The position numbers were made by a program, and so were the translations under genes. A stretch of 64,000 nt of DNA from Lascolabacillus massiliensis. GTDB lineage: Bacteria; Bacteroidota; Bacteroidia; Bacteroidales; Dysgonomonadaceae. The stretch spans positions 312,501-376,500 of the forward strand of contig NZ_CTEJ01000002.1 in the NCBI RefSeq assembly GCF_001282625.1, in the 5' to 3' direction. Below are positions 54,898 through 64,000 of this stretch, piece after piece (position 1 is the stretch's first letter; each line of letters starts with the position of its first letter). Below the pieces are notes generated by a model. It ran no database searches. It was not told the DNA's origin and saw only the letters and a list, made by a program, of their open reading frames with translations.

Positions 54898-57800
54898 ATG
54901 ACAAAAATGACATTAAAAACACTAATTAGAAATGTTTTGGTACTGTTCTTATTCCAACAAATTGGAACAGTTGCCATTAATGCAAACGTTCAGAGTATTA
55001 CAGCATTCCCTGCGGAATCGCTTGTTGAGCGTATTGAACGTCTTAATGAATTGGGAAAAAGTGATGGACAATCCGTTTCTTACAACATGAAGGATTTGAA
55101 CGGTAAGTATGCACCCATGATTGAAGTGGAGACTAACAACATGGAAGAATGGTTGAACAAATCATTAGCCGATTCAGATTTGACTTACGAAAAGAAAGAG
55201 GAAAATCACTATCTGATTTTGAGCGAGGTATCAAAGACTACAAATGAAGTTCGCGAGATTAAACAACAGTCTGTAGTTACAGGTGTGGTTGTAGATATTA
55301 ACAATGAGCCACTCATTGGTGTAAATATCTTAGAAAAAGGCACCGCCAATGGTACCATTACCGATTATGATGGACGATTTTCTTTAAGTACTGATGCAGA
55401 TGCTACATTAGTATTTTCATATATCGGTTTCGAAAGTATCGAGATCAGAAGAAATGGGCGAAACTTCATTGAGGTTAGACTCGAGGAAGACTCAGAAATG
55501 CTGGAAGAGGTAGTTGTTGTGGGTTATGGTGTACAGAAGAAAGTAAATTTAACTGGTGCTGTTGCCTCCATTGACGGTAGCGAACTTAGTGATAGAGCGG
55601 GATATTCTGTAAGTCAGATGATACAGGGTAAGGTTCCCGGACTTACTATTACTCCTTCATCAGGGCGTCCGGGTGCAGGTTCTGGTATTAATATCAGGGG
55701 TGTTAACTCTATTAATAAAGGGGATCCACTCGTTATTGTTGATGGTATTGAGGGTGATTTGGAAACTATTAATGCAAATGATATTGAAAGTATTTCAGTA
55801 TTAAAGGATGCTTCTGCTTCAGCAATTTATGGAGCAAGAGCTGCATTTGGTGTAATTCTGATTACTACAAAAGCGGGTGAAAAAGGTAAGACTGAGGTTC
55901 GTTATAATGGTCAGTTTGGTTGGGGAAAAAATACTACTTCAACAGACTACGAAACAAGAGGTTACTACTCTGCCTATCTTAACGATTTATTCTGGAGAAA
56001 TTACGCAGGAAATAATTATACTACATATACCGAACAGGATTATGATGAGTTATGGATAAGAAGAAACGATAAGGTAGAGCATCCGGACAGACCTTGGACA
56101 GTTATTGATCAGAGAGATGGCAGGGATTCTTATACATATTACGCTAATACTGATTGGTATGGTTATTTGTATAACAGAACTCGTCCTTCTACTAATCAAA
56201 ACGTTTCGTTAAGAGGTGGTACTGATGCTGCATCTTATTTTGTTTCGGCAGGATTTCATCAGTCTGATGGTATTTTAAAAACAAATACAGATAGATTCAA
56301 AAAGATTGATTTTAGAGCAAAGACTGATTTTAAAATAAACGACAAGTTGGATTTTTCAACTAACGTTAGTTACTTGAATAATTCATACACATATCCGGGT
56401 ATAGGTGGAGTTAATAATGCTTTCACCTACGACAAGGTGCACGGACTCGCAAGTCTGCAACCAGAGAACCCCGACGGTACAATGGTATACGCAACTTCGC
56501 TATCGCGTTATGTAATTATGGATGGATACCCAATGGTTTTAAAGAATCCGGGCAATACTAACAGAGACAAACGTGATCAGACATCTCTTATTGGAGAGCT
56601 AACATACAAGCCTACTAAAGAGTTGCAGTTTAAAACAAATTTCAACTACAGATACAACAGTCAAGGTTTTATGAACCGCCAAACAAATGTTGAGTATTCT
56701 AAATACCCTGGGGTGATAGAAACTTTGACAACAGGAGCACGTTTTGAAAATAAACTGTATGAAAGGGTAAATACCCATAATTATTACGCATTTAATGCCT
56801 TCGGTACCTACACAAAATCACTCCAAGAGAAGCATAATTTACAAGGTATGTTAGGTTACAACTGGGAAAGACAAACTTATAAAGATCTTAAAGCTACTGG
56901 ATGGAACCTGACTGATGATTCATTGAGTGATATGAATTTAATTGGACAGGATGCTGATGGCAATAAGCTAACTGATGTTTCAGGTGGTTATAATGAGTTT
57001 GCCATTATGGGCTTTTTTGGTAGGTTAAACTATGATTATGACGGTAAATATCTTTTAGAATTTAGTGGTAGATATGATGGTACTTCACGCTTTAGAAGAG
57101 ACAACAGATGGGCATTTAGTCCTTCGGCTTCAGCAGGATGGAGAATTAGTGATGAGGCGTTTTTCGAAAGCGCTAAGAACTGGCTCGAGGATGTGAAGTT
57201 AAGACTTTCATATGGTACATTGGGAAATCAACAGGTTGGTTATTATGATCATCTGAGATTAATATCAATGGGTACTCAAAATAACTATCTGTTTGGTGGG
57301 GACAACAGACCGGTACAGGCAAGTATTGGTGCTCCAACAACTGCAGATTTAACTTGGGAAAAAGCAATTCACTATAATGCCGGGATAGACATTGTTACTC
57401 TTAGAAACAGACTTAGTTTAACAGCAGATGTGTATATAAGGGATACTAAAGATATGCTTGGAGAGAGTGTTGCATTACCGGCTGTATATGGTGCTTCTGC
57501 TCCAAGAGCAAACTCGGCCGATCTTAGAACTCAAGGTTATGAGCTTAATCTAAGCTGGCGCGATTCTTATGAGGTATTAGGCGATAGGTTAACATATGGC
57601 GTAACCTTAACATTTAATGATTATATTAGCTTTATAACCAAATATGACAACCCTGATAAATCATTTGCTAAAAAGCATTACGAAGGCAAACGATTAGGAG
57701 AAATTTGGGGATATAGAGTTGGCGGTTTATTTGCAAGTGATGCTGAGGCAACAGAATACACCTCAAGAGTTGATCAAAGTTATGTGAATGAAATAATTCT

Positions 57801-58473
57801 TCAATCTGCAGGTCCTGAAGGTAAACCAAGGGGAGGCGATCTTATGTTCCTTGATCTTGACGGTGATAATATTATACGTCCCGGAACTTCAGTAAATAAT
57901 CCTGGTGACCAAGAAATAATTGGTAATTCTGAACCAAGATACCACTATGGTGGAACATTTAATGTTTCTTGGTATGGCTTCGATTTCTCAGCTTTCTTAC
58001 AAGGTGTGGGTAAACGCGACTGGTATCCTGAACCTAATACAATGGCATTCTGGCACATGTATGCAAGACCATATGCAACATACATACCTAAGAATTTCCA
58101 CACGCAGTACTGGACTGAAGAAAATCCTGATGCATATTTCCCACGCCCAAGAGGCTATACAGCACTTCAAGGTGAGAGAAGACAGCTTACTGCTGTGAAC
58201 GACAGATACTTACAAAGTTTAGCATACCTTCGTTTAAAGAATCTTACTCTGGGGTACACTTTACCTAAAAACTGGATGAAAGCGGTCAAGCTTGAAAATG
58301 TAAGATTATACTTAACAGGAGAGAATCTATTAACCTGGTCTCCAGGACTTAAATCGGATTATATCGATCCGGAGTCGGTTGTTACAAATAGTATATATGG
58401 TGATGCAAGCAACCTTGCACGTAATTATCCATGGTCGAAAGTTTATACTGTGGGAATAGATATTAGATTCTAA
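54898..58473 (+). CDS. SusC/RagA TonB-dependent transducer with STN domain
   Basis: A 1191-residue outer-membrane transporter with a signal peptide, then a secretin/TonB N-terminal (STN) domain at about 35-110, a CarboxypepD_reg domain (GVVVDINNEPLIGVNILEKG), TonB box-like EMLEEVVVVGYGVQKK, plug (ISVLKDASASAIYGARAAFG) and a barrel ending VGIDIRF. The STN domain marks it as a transducer that signals ligand arrival to FecR. SusD follows after 7 bp. Confidence 0.95.
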   Translation: MTKMTLKTLIRNVLVLFLFQQIGTVAINANVQSITAFPAESLVERIERLNELGKSDGQSVSYNMKDLNGKYAPMIEVETNNMEEWLNKSLADSDLTYEKKEENHYLILSEVSKTTNEVREIKQQSVVTGVVVDINNEPLIGVNILEKGTANGTITDYDGRFSLSTDADATLVFSYIGFESIEIRRNGRNFIEVRLEEDSEMLEEVVVVGYGVQKKVNLTGAVASIDGSELSDRAGYSVSQMIQGKVPGLTITPSSGRPGAGSGINIRGVNSINKGDPLVIVDGIEGDLETINANDIESISVLKDASASAIYGARAAFGVILITTKAGEKGKTEVRYNGQFGWGKNTTSTDYETRGYYSAYLNDLFWRNYAGNNYTTYTEQDYDELWIRRNDKVEHPDRPWTVIDQRDGRDSYTYYANTDWYGYLYNRTRPSTNQNVSLRGGTDAASYFVSAGFHQSDGILKTNTDRFKKIDFRAKTDFKINDKLDFSTNVSYLNNSYTYPGIGGVNNAFTYDKVHGLASLQPENPDGTMVYATSLSRYVIMDGYPMVLKNPGNTNRDKRDQTSLIGELTYKPTKELQFKTNFNYRYNSQGFMNRQTNVEYSKYPGVIETLTTGARFENKLYERVNTHNYYAFNAFGTYTKSLQEKHNLQGMLGYNWERQTYKDLKATGWNLTDDSLSDMNLIGQDADGNKLTDVSGGYNEFAIMGFFGRLNYDYDGKYLLEFSGRYDGTSRFRRDNRWAFSPSASAGWRISDEAFFESAKNWLEDVKLRLSYGTLGNQQVGYYDHLRLISMGTQNNYLFGGDNRPVQASIGAPTTADLTWEKAIHYNAGIDIVTLRNRLSLTADVYIRDTKDMLGESVALPAVYGASAPRANSADLRTQGYELNLSWRDSYEVLGDRLTYGVTLTFNDYISFITKYDNPDKSFAKKHYEGKRLGEIWGYRVGGLFASDAEATEYTSRVDQSYVNEIILQSAGPEGKPRGGDLMFLDLDGDNIIRPGTSVNNPGDQEIIGNSEPRYHYGGTFNVSWYGFDFSAFLQGVGKRDWYPEPNTMAFWHMYARPYATYIPKNFHTQYWTEENPDAYFPRPRGYTALQGERRQLTAVNDRYLQSLAYLRLKNLTLGYTLPKNWMKAVKLENVRLYLTGENLLTWSPGLKSDYIDPESVVTNSIYGDASNLARNYPWSKVYTVGIDIRF

Positions 58474-58480
58474 CTAAAAA

Positions 58481-60274
58481 ATGAATGTAAAAATGAAAAC
58501 AATATTAAGAAACAGACTATTTTTCTCACTTGTATTAATATTTAGTGCAATTTCTTGCAATGACTCTTTGGACGTAATGCCTAAGGATAGGATGATTCCG
58601 GAGAATTTTTTCAGAAATGAGAGTGAGCTGCAAATGTTTAGTAACAAGTTTTACACCCAATTGCCGGGAGAAAGCGCTATAATAAGAGAGGGTGTAGATC
58701 ATATTGCTAAAAACGATATGAGCGATGAGCTCAAAGGAACGAGGATTATACCCGGTTCAGGAAGCGGGTGGTCTTGGTCTCAACTACGCGACATCAATAC
58801 TCTTTTAGAGTATTCAGTAAATTGTCCTGATCGTGAAGTAAGAAATAGATATGATGCTGTTGCTCGCTTCTTCAGAGCATATTTCTATTTCGAGAAAGTA
58901 AAACGCTTTGGCGATGTACCCTGGTATGACAAACAGTTAGCATCTAATGATCCGGATTTAGTGAAGCCACGCGATTCACGTGAATTTATTATGTCGAAAG
59001 TGATGGAAGACCTGGATTTTGCCATTCAATATCTTCCTGCCGGTAAAGAGCTATATAAGGTTACAAAATGGACTGCATTGGCATTGAAATCGAGAGCCGC
59101 TCTTTTTGAAGGTACATTCAGAAAGTATCATAACTTAACGGTGGATGGTGTAGGTTATGAGTATTATCTTGAACAGGCAGCAAAAGCAAGTGAAGATTTT
59201 ATTAACCAGAGTGGTTATACTCTTTACAAAGGAACAAGTACAACAACTGCATACAGGGACCTTTTTGCATCATATGATGCACGTGGCGAAGAGATTATTC
59301 TTGCACGCAATTATAACAAATCGTTAGGTCAGTCTCATAACGCTAATTTTTATACATTAGGTGTTACTTATGGCAGACCCGGTCTTACAAAACGAATGGT
59401 TAATAGTTATTTAATGGCAGACGGAAGTCGTTTTACAGACAATCCCGGCTATGAGACATATAGTTTTGTTGATGAAACAGCAAACAGAGATCCTCGCCTT
59501 TCTCAAACAATTAGAACTCCAGGGTATAAACGCTTAGATGGAACTAACACTCTTGTTCCTGATTTATTGACAAGTTCTACCGGTTACCAGCCAATTAAAT
59601 TTGTGATGGAAACCAAATACGACGGTCCAAACTCTGAGAGTGAAAACGATTTACCTATTTTTCGCACAGCAGAAGTATACCTGAACTATGCTGAAGCAAA
59701 AGCAGAGTTAGGAACACTAACACAGAGCGACTTGGATAGGACTATTGGCCAGATAAGAGCACGTGTGGGAATGCCTCCGCTTGATATGGTAGATGCAAAT
59801 GCAGATCCTGATCCATATTTGTTAGACCCAAAAACTGGTTATCCACATGTTCGAGGTCAGAATCAGGGAGTTATTTTGGAAATCAGAAGAGAAAGAACCA
59901 TTGAGCTTATTATGGAAGGTTTCCGCTATGACGATATGATGAGATGGAAAGAGGGAAAAACTTTTGAGACTGATTATCATGGTGTATATATCCCGGAACT
60001 TGGTCCTTACGATTTTGATGGAGATGGTAGTCCCGATGTTCATTTTTATAAAGGTGCCACGCCATCTATCCCTTCAGGTGTACTCGCTCGTAAAGTGGAT
60101 GAGGAAATATTTCTTTCTGAAGGTGATTACGGATATATCTCACCTTATAAAAACATGACTGCAAAATGGAATGAAGAGAGAGACTATTTATATCCTATAC
60201 CAATTGATGAGAGAATTCTAACTGGTGGTGTTCTTACACAGAACCCCGGATGGGACGATGGATTAGAGTTTTAG
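58481..60274 (+). CDS. SusD/RagB-family glycan-binding lipoprotein
   Basis: A 597-residue lipoprotein (signal ends FSAISC). Typical features: NFFRNESELQMFSNKFYTQL, RFFRAYFYFEKVKRFGDVPW, FRTAEVYLNYAEAKAELG, EIRRERTIELIMEGFRYDDM, and the end PIPIDERILTGGVLTQNPGW. Partner of the SusC just upstream and co-transcribed with the two genes that follow. Confidence 0.95.
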   Translation: MNVKMKTILRNRLFFSLVLIFSAISCNDSLDVMPKDRMIPENFFRNESELQMFSNKFYTQLPGESAIIREGVDHIAKNDMSDELKGTRIIPGSGSGWSWSQLRDINTLLEYSVNCPDREVRNRYDAVARFFRAYFYFEKVKRFGDVPWYDKQLASNDPDLVKPRDSREFIMSKVMEDLDFAIQYLPAGKELYKVTKWTALALKSRAALFEGTFRKYHNLTVDGVGYEYYLEQAAKASEDFINQSGYTLYKGTSTTTAYRDLFASYDARGEEIILARNYNKSLGQSHNANFYTLGVTYGRPGLTKRMVNSYLMADGSRFTDNPGYETYSFVDETANRDPRLSQTIRTPGYKRLDGTNTLVPDLLTSSTGYQPIKFVMETKYDGPNSESENDLPIFRTAEVYLNYAEAKAELGTLTQSDLDRTIGQIRARVGMPPLDMVDANADPDPYLLDPKTGYPHVRGQNQGVILEIRRERTIELIMEGFRYDDMMRWKEGKTFETDYHGVYIPELGPYDFDGDGSPDVHFYKGATPSIPSGVLARKVDEEIFLSEGDYGYISPYKNMTAKWNEERDYLYPIPIDERILTGGVLTQNPGWDDGLEF

Positions 60275-60286
60275 TAAACAATAAAA

Positions 60287-61165
60287 ATGAAAAAAAATAT
60301 AAAAATGAAAAGAATGAAGTTCTATTTTCTGTTAGCGCTGTCGATACTTTTTAGCTTTAGCGCATGTGGTAAAGATAATAATGAGTTAGATTTTGAGATT
60401 CCGCCACATAAAACAAAATACGAGAAAGAGGAAGGAGCCATTAGAATTATGGCATATAATGTCCTAAGATTTGTTCATGACAAAAACGATCAATATAATT
60501 ACCAAACTATTGCAAACATGGTTAATGAAAAAGATGTGGATGCGGTTTGTGTTAATGAATTAGATAGTTTTACCATGAGATCAAACAGAGACTATCAATT
60601 GGAAAAGTTTGCTAAGGCTTTGGGTGATTGGGATTTTAAGTTTGGTACTGCCATGCCTTATTCAGGTGGATCTTACGGTGAAGGTGTTGCTACCAGGGAA
60701 AAGGCTGTTAGGAAATTTACTGTGGGGCTTCCAAAAGGTGTTGGAGCAGAGCCCAGAGTTTTGGTAGTAATGGAAATGGAAGATTTTGTTATCGCCACAA
60801 CTCATTTAGACCATGTTAGTTCTGAGGCTCAAATTGATCAGGTAAAGGTAATAAATGAAGCTATTGAGAAGGAATACAAGTTTTCAGATAAGCCTGTATT
60901 CTTAGCAGGCGACCTCAACGCTTATCCTGATAGTGAAACAATTGCCTATTTAAAAGAAGACTGGACCTTGCTTTCAAGCACTCAGCCTACTTTTCCTTCA
61001 CATAGTCCAAACAGATGCATTGATTACGTTTTTCAATATAATAACGGTGTAAAGTGCGAAGTTTTACATACAGAGGTGATAAGATTCTTAAAATCAGGAA
61101 ACCCGGCTACTGCTTCGGATCACCTGCCTGTTATTGTGGATGTGAAAATTTTAGGAAGAGATTAA
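60287..61165 (+). CDS. Secreted endonuclease/exonuclease/phosphatase-fold lipoprotein
   Basis: About 290 residues. The lipoprotein signal ends FSFSAC; ATGs at 60287, 60305 and 60314 are all possible starts. The EEP active site is complete in order: Asn in MAYNVLRF, Glu in CVNELDS, His in ATTHLDH, Asp/Asn in AGDLNAYPD, and D-H in TASDHLPV. Such enzymes cut phosphodiesters or phosphomonoesters in nucleic acids, phospholipids or sugar phosphates. Placed in a SusCD operon and surface-anchored, it suggests that the nutrient contains phosphate esters (inference). Confidence 0.9.
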   Translation: MKKNIKMKRMKFYFLLALSILFSFSACGKDNNELDFEIPPHKTKYEKEEGAIRIMAYNVLRFVHDKNDQYNYQTIANMVNEKDVDAVCVNELDSFTMRSNRDYQLEKFAKALGDWDFKFGTAMPYSGGSYGEGVATREKAVRKFTVGLPKGVGAEPRVLVVMEMEDFVIATTHLDHVSSEAQIDQVKVINEAIEKEYKFSDKPVFLAGDLNAYPDSETIAYLKEDWTLLSSTQPTFPSHSPNRCIDYVFQYNNGVKCEVLHTEVIRFLKSGNPATASDHLPVIVDVKILGRD

Positions 61166-61197
61166 TAGTTACGATTAAATTTTAAAGTAAAAACCAT

Positions 61198-62958
61198 ATG
61201 AACAAATATAAAATATTTAATTTCATTCTTGGTGTCGTTCTGATTGGAACAATCTTCAGTTGTAGCGAAGAGAAGAGTATCTATGAGACGGGACCTAAGG
61301 TGATTTCGATGGTTGAAAAGGATGATAGCAACGAAATTGAAATTGTTGTTGATCCCGCAAGACAGAATAAAGTTGAGCTACAGGCTGAGGTTGACCAAAT
61401 TAGTGCATACGGTATTGTTGTTGGTGTAGAACCCAACAGTACTTTAGTTGATGAGTACAACGAAAAGCAGCAAACTAATTATTTGGCATTACCGCCAAGC
61501 TCCTATAATATTGATGTAGCAGAGTTTATATTTCCAAAATATACTAATCTGTCTTCTCACGTAAATATTTCTTTCACCTCTGGTGATATGCAAAATGGAG
61601 TGAAATATTTGTTACCAATACAGATGACTGTGGTAAGTGGTGATGAGAATGCATCTATAAATACAAATAAAGATGTAATCTATCTGATTGTATCCAAATT
61701 ACCACCTCCTAAATTAATCCATTTAAAAGATGTTGAATTGACAACAGAGATTGGACCAGGCAAAAAGAATTGGTTCGCTGCTTATGCTACAAACAGTGAG
61801 GGTGGTCACACTTTTACAGTTGAAGAAGCAGCAGAACAATCTCATATGATGGATTTTGCTTTGGTAAGACATGGTTCAAATATTAAACTTCACCCATCGA
61901 TTATAGGATGGCAACATGGAGGTGATTATCAAAGATATATCTGGCCATACACTATTGGGTTTGAAAAACTCACTATGATCACAAACATGAATAGGTTGTA
62001 TCCCACATCAATGTTTGAAGAGATTCAGACTACTGAAGATATTGTAGAAAAAATAGTAGAGTTGACAGCTACCGGTTATAATTTCCCTGTAGCAGATAGG
62101 ATGACAAGCCATAATTTGCAATCTCAGATTACAGGGGATAGCCGTGTACTAATACAAGGTTGGGGTCCAAGAATTGGTCAGAATAATCACTATTCATTTT
62201 TACTTATTAAAGAAGTTACTCCAACAACAGATGGAAATTACAAAGTTGTATTTGATATAAAATTCACCGAGGTTGATGCAAGAACCGAAGCGGCAAGTAC
62301 AAGTGGACAGAATGTGGTGATTGACAATCCCGGATATGATCCATCAAACGAAATTGTAGAATATAAAGGTGTTGAACTTACAACAGAAATTGGTCCTGGT
62401 AAGAAAAACTGGTTCTCGGCATATGCAAGTCCTGATATGGTTGCATTTACTCAGGAAGAGGCAAGAAGCAAATCTAATATGATGGATTTTGCACCTGTAG
62501 TTCATTCAGTGGACGAGGTGAGACTTTATTCTGCAATTATAGGTTACAGCCATCCCGATTACAAAGAACGCGTAGCACCTTACGTAAATGGTTTCCAAAG
62601 ACTGACATATACTATGTTAGGAGGTCGCAGACCAGGTAATGCAGATGAAACTTTACCGGAACACTACGATAGCGTAACAGACGTAAGCTCTATGAATCAG
62701 TTGGTTAAGAATTACTGGAATACATACTCTTATCCATCTGCGAACAGAATGAATACCGATAAATTGATAAAAGATTATGTTGGTATTATGGCTTGGGGAC
62801 ATACTATAGGAATTAATAACAAGTTTGGTGTATTCATAGTAAGAGATATTCAACCAACTACTAATGGTAATTATAAGGTAGTGTTGGATATTAAAGTTCC
62901 AAAATCCAATGCAAGAATTTCTAATAATGGAAGTATGGTAACTAATCCGGATTTTTAA
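61198..62958 (+). CDS. DUF1735-type lipoprotein with duplicated C-terminal domain
   Basis: A 586-residue lipoprotein (signal ends GTIFSC). Residues about 35-170 fit DUF1735 (BT_3987-like N-terminal domain). Two copies of a ~185-residue domain follow (about 178-360 and 391-577). Each begins VELTTEIGPGKKNWF and shares MMDFA, IIG and PTTxGNYKVVxDIK. The repeat is an intragenic duplication. The domain is probably glycan-binding, but I cannot name it. Last gene of the operon before a terminator. Confidence 0.8.
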   Translation: MNKYKIFNFILGVVLIGTIFSCSEEKSIYETGPKVISMVEKDDSNEIEIVVDPARQNKVELQAEVDQISAYGIVVGVEPNSTLVDEYNEKQQTNYLALPPSSYNIDVAEFIFPKYTNLSSHVNISFTSGDMQNGVKYLLPIQMTVVSGDENASINTNKDVIYLIVSKLPPPKLIHLKDVELTTEIGPGKKNWFAAYATNSEGGHTFTVEEAAEQSHMMDFALVRHGSNIKLHPSIIGWQHGGDYQRYIWPYTIGFEKLTMITNMNRLYPTSMFEEIQTTEDIVEKIVELTATGYNFPVADRMTSHNLQSQITGDSRVLIQGWGPRIGQNNHYSFLLIKEVTPTTDGNYKVVFDIKFTEVDARTEAASTSGQNVVIDNPGYDPSNEIVEYKGVELTTEIGPGKKNWFSAYASPDMVAFTQEEARSKSNMMDFAPVVHSVDEVRLYSAIIGYSHPDYKERVAPYVNGFQRLTYTMLGGRRPGNADETLPEHYDSVTDVSSMNQLVKNYWNTYSYPSANRMNTDKLIKDYVGIMAWGHTIGINNKFGVFIVRDIQPTTNGNYKVVLDIKVPKSNARISNNGSMVTNPDF

Positions 62959-62989
62959 TTCCTATAAATTATAATAGTTAATAGTATTA

Positions 62990-63025
62990 TATAAGGGGCT
63001 GTCCATAAGGACAGCTCCTTTTTAT
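62990..63025 (+). terminator. Rho-independent terminator of the second SusCD operon
   Basis: An 11-bp stem with one imperfect pair (62994-63004 with 63009-63019), ATAA loop and a T-run. It closes the fecR-susC-susD-EEP-DUF1735 transcript. Confidence 0.92.
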
Positions 63026-63071
63026 TGACATAACCTAAATATTTTCTATACTAGTTGTTCGCCAAGATATT

Positions 63072-63114
63072 TCTCTTATGTTTTATTAAACATAAGTAAC
63101 ACTAATATTAATTC
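63072..63114. repeat. Right 43-bp direct repeat of the second SusCD island
   Basis: Exact copy of 52965-53007. It includes the stop codon of the AraC-type gene (63108-63110) and the 9-bp hairpin at 63075-63096. Confidence 0.95.
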
Positions 63115-63758
63115 AAAGAATTATTTAAGCGCTGAAACGAAGAGGGGGTCATTCCGAACTCCTTTTTAAAGGAGCGGGAGAAATAAGCAAAATCGTTGAA
63201 ACCGCAATCCATGGCCACTTCGCCTATCTGTTTCTGAGTAACCGACAACTGCTTTCTTGCCCTGTTCAGTCTCGTTTTAAGGATAAAATTAGAAGTAGTC
63301 ATACCTGTCATCAGTTTTATCCTTCTGTTAAGCTGTGATGAGCTCAGGCACAGTTCCGAAGAGATAACCTCTATCAGGTTTTCGGTATTTAAGATCTCTC
63401 TATATATAATTGTGGTAATTCGATCAAGAAACTCTGTATCAATTTTCATTTCAGATACACTCTCTTCAGCAATTTCATTTATTACCGGTCGGTGTATTCT
63501 TATATATTCATTCTGATTAACCTTAATCTCTTTTTCCAGAGGCAGTTTCATACTATAAATAACGTCGCCTTCAGATGAGTATTGAACTTCAAGACTCCCA
63601 TTTAACCTGTTAACTAACTGCTTAGTGAAATAGATCATCAAATTATTTGGCTTCAACAACCTCTTATTCAAGACAATAACAAAAATAAAACTGATTAGTG
63701 TTAATAAAAGAACCAGAGACAAAATCAAATTAAGCAGCGTTAAACTTTTAAACATCAT
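63108..63758 (-). CDS. Membrane-bound AraC-type regulator, remnant of a hybrid two-component system
   Basis: A 216-residue protein. It has an N-terminal membrane helix (LILSLVLLLTLISFIFVIVL), then about 35 residues that look like the end of a histidine-kinase ATPase domain (LVNRLNGSLEVQYSSEGDVI, MKLPLE), then an AraC HTH pair (LSSSQLNRRIKLMTGMTTSN and VAMDCGFNDFAYFSRSFKKE). Kinase core, receiver domain and sensor are absent, so a large internal deletion of a hybrid sensor is likely. The DNA-binding part is intact. It may regulate the adjacent SusCD operon, alongside the ECF sigma system (inference). Confidence 0.8.
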   Translation of the reverse strand: MMFKSLTLLNLILSLVLLLTLISFIFVIVLNKRLLKPNNLMIYFTKQLVNRLNGSLEVQYSSEGDVIYSMKLPLEKEIKVNQNEYIRIHRPVINEIAEESVSEMKIDTEFLDRITTIIYREILNTENLIEVISSELCLSSSQLNRRIKLMTGMTTSNFILKTRLNRARKQLSVTQKQIGEVAMDCGFNDFAYFSRSFKKEFGMTPSSFQRLNNSLN

Positions 63759-64000
63759 ATAAATACAAGTTTATTAAAAACGATACATTATTATATAATA
63801 CCGACAGTATTAAATGTGAAAATAGACATCAAATTTTCACATCGCAAAGGTAGATATTTCCGAAATATGCAATAATATTTGTATTTGCATAAGGTAAAAA
63901 CATATCTACTATGAGTAAAAAAAACCACTATACAATAAGTAAATTTTTTTGCATGAAGTAAAAAATGGTCACCTCAACACCCCTTTATTTCACTGTTAAT
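63759..64000 (-). promoter_or_regulatory. Upstream region of the AraC-type gene
   Basis: AT-rich and without genes. TACCTTTG on the - strand (63845-63852) fits TAnnTTTG about 90 bp before the start and is the likely promoter. Confidence 0.45.

Overview
The window is chromosomal DNA of a Bacteroidota bacterium, most likely order Bacteroidales. It carries two SusC/SusD pairs plus a third partial SusD, lipoproteins with Bacteroidetes-style lipoboxes, an ECF-sigma/FecR pair, a fimbrillin-type lipoprotein, a BACON-MACPF protein, and several TAnnTTTG promoter boxes. Genus cannot be settled from the sequence alone. No tRNA, rRNA or CRISPR array was seen.

Layout. 1-3.7 kb: the 3' part of a SusD gene with a strong terminator, a secreted esterase, and an overlapping satD-DUF3307 pair. 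3.65-10.24 kb: a complete type I restriction-modification operon (hsdM-hsdS-hsdR) lying between two 107-bp direct repeats that duplicate the satD promoter. The operon still carries a broken PrrC-like ATPase gene between hsdS and hsdR and the tail of an XRE regulator before hsdM. 10.2-15 kb: a Tat-exported Gfo/Idh oxidoreductase, a DUF262/DUF1524 (GmrSD-like) nuclease and an unidentified protein. 15-20 kb: a PPP-type phosphatase, a DUF4180 protein, an exported nitroreductase and a MACPF lipoprotein. 20-25.7 kb: a decayed, transfer-rich zone. Two IS66 deletion derivatives in opposite orientation flank two gene cassettes with integron attC-like sites, one encoding a trypsin-like protease and the other an exported protein. 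No integrase is present.

26-36 kb: a DsbA-like protein, a polysaccharide deacetylase, a small lipoprotein, and a four-gene SusCD locus whose two extra lipoproteins carry fibronectin-like and discoidin-like domains. 36-40 kb: a BSP-type metallopeptidase, a DUF5916 outer-membrane protein and a VOC protein. 40-46 kb: a surface-glycan operon (gmd, a GT4 glycosyltransferase and the three UDP-N-acetyl-L-fucosamine genes). 46.6-48 kb: a fimbrillin-like lipoprotein. 48-53 kb: a stress cluster (SDR, DUF892, SRPBCC, large catalase) whose flanking and internal gaps hold short tandem repeats. 53-63.8 kb: a second SusCD locus with its own ECF sigma/FecR pair, a secreted endonuclease/exonuclease/phosphatase-fold protein and a duplicated-domain lipoprotein. 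It is bounded by exact 43-bp direct repeats and followed by a truncated sensor/AraC-type regulator.

Common thread: at least three blocks (the RM operon, the integron cassettes and the second SusCD locus) have visible acquisition boundaries. The best candidates for something undescribed are the integrase-less cassettes, the RM operon inserted with a long target duplication that places it behind a satD-type promoter, and the two-gene satD-DUF3307 unit itself.
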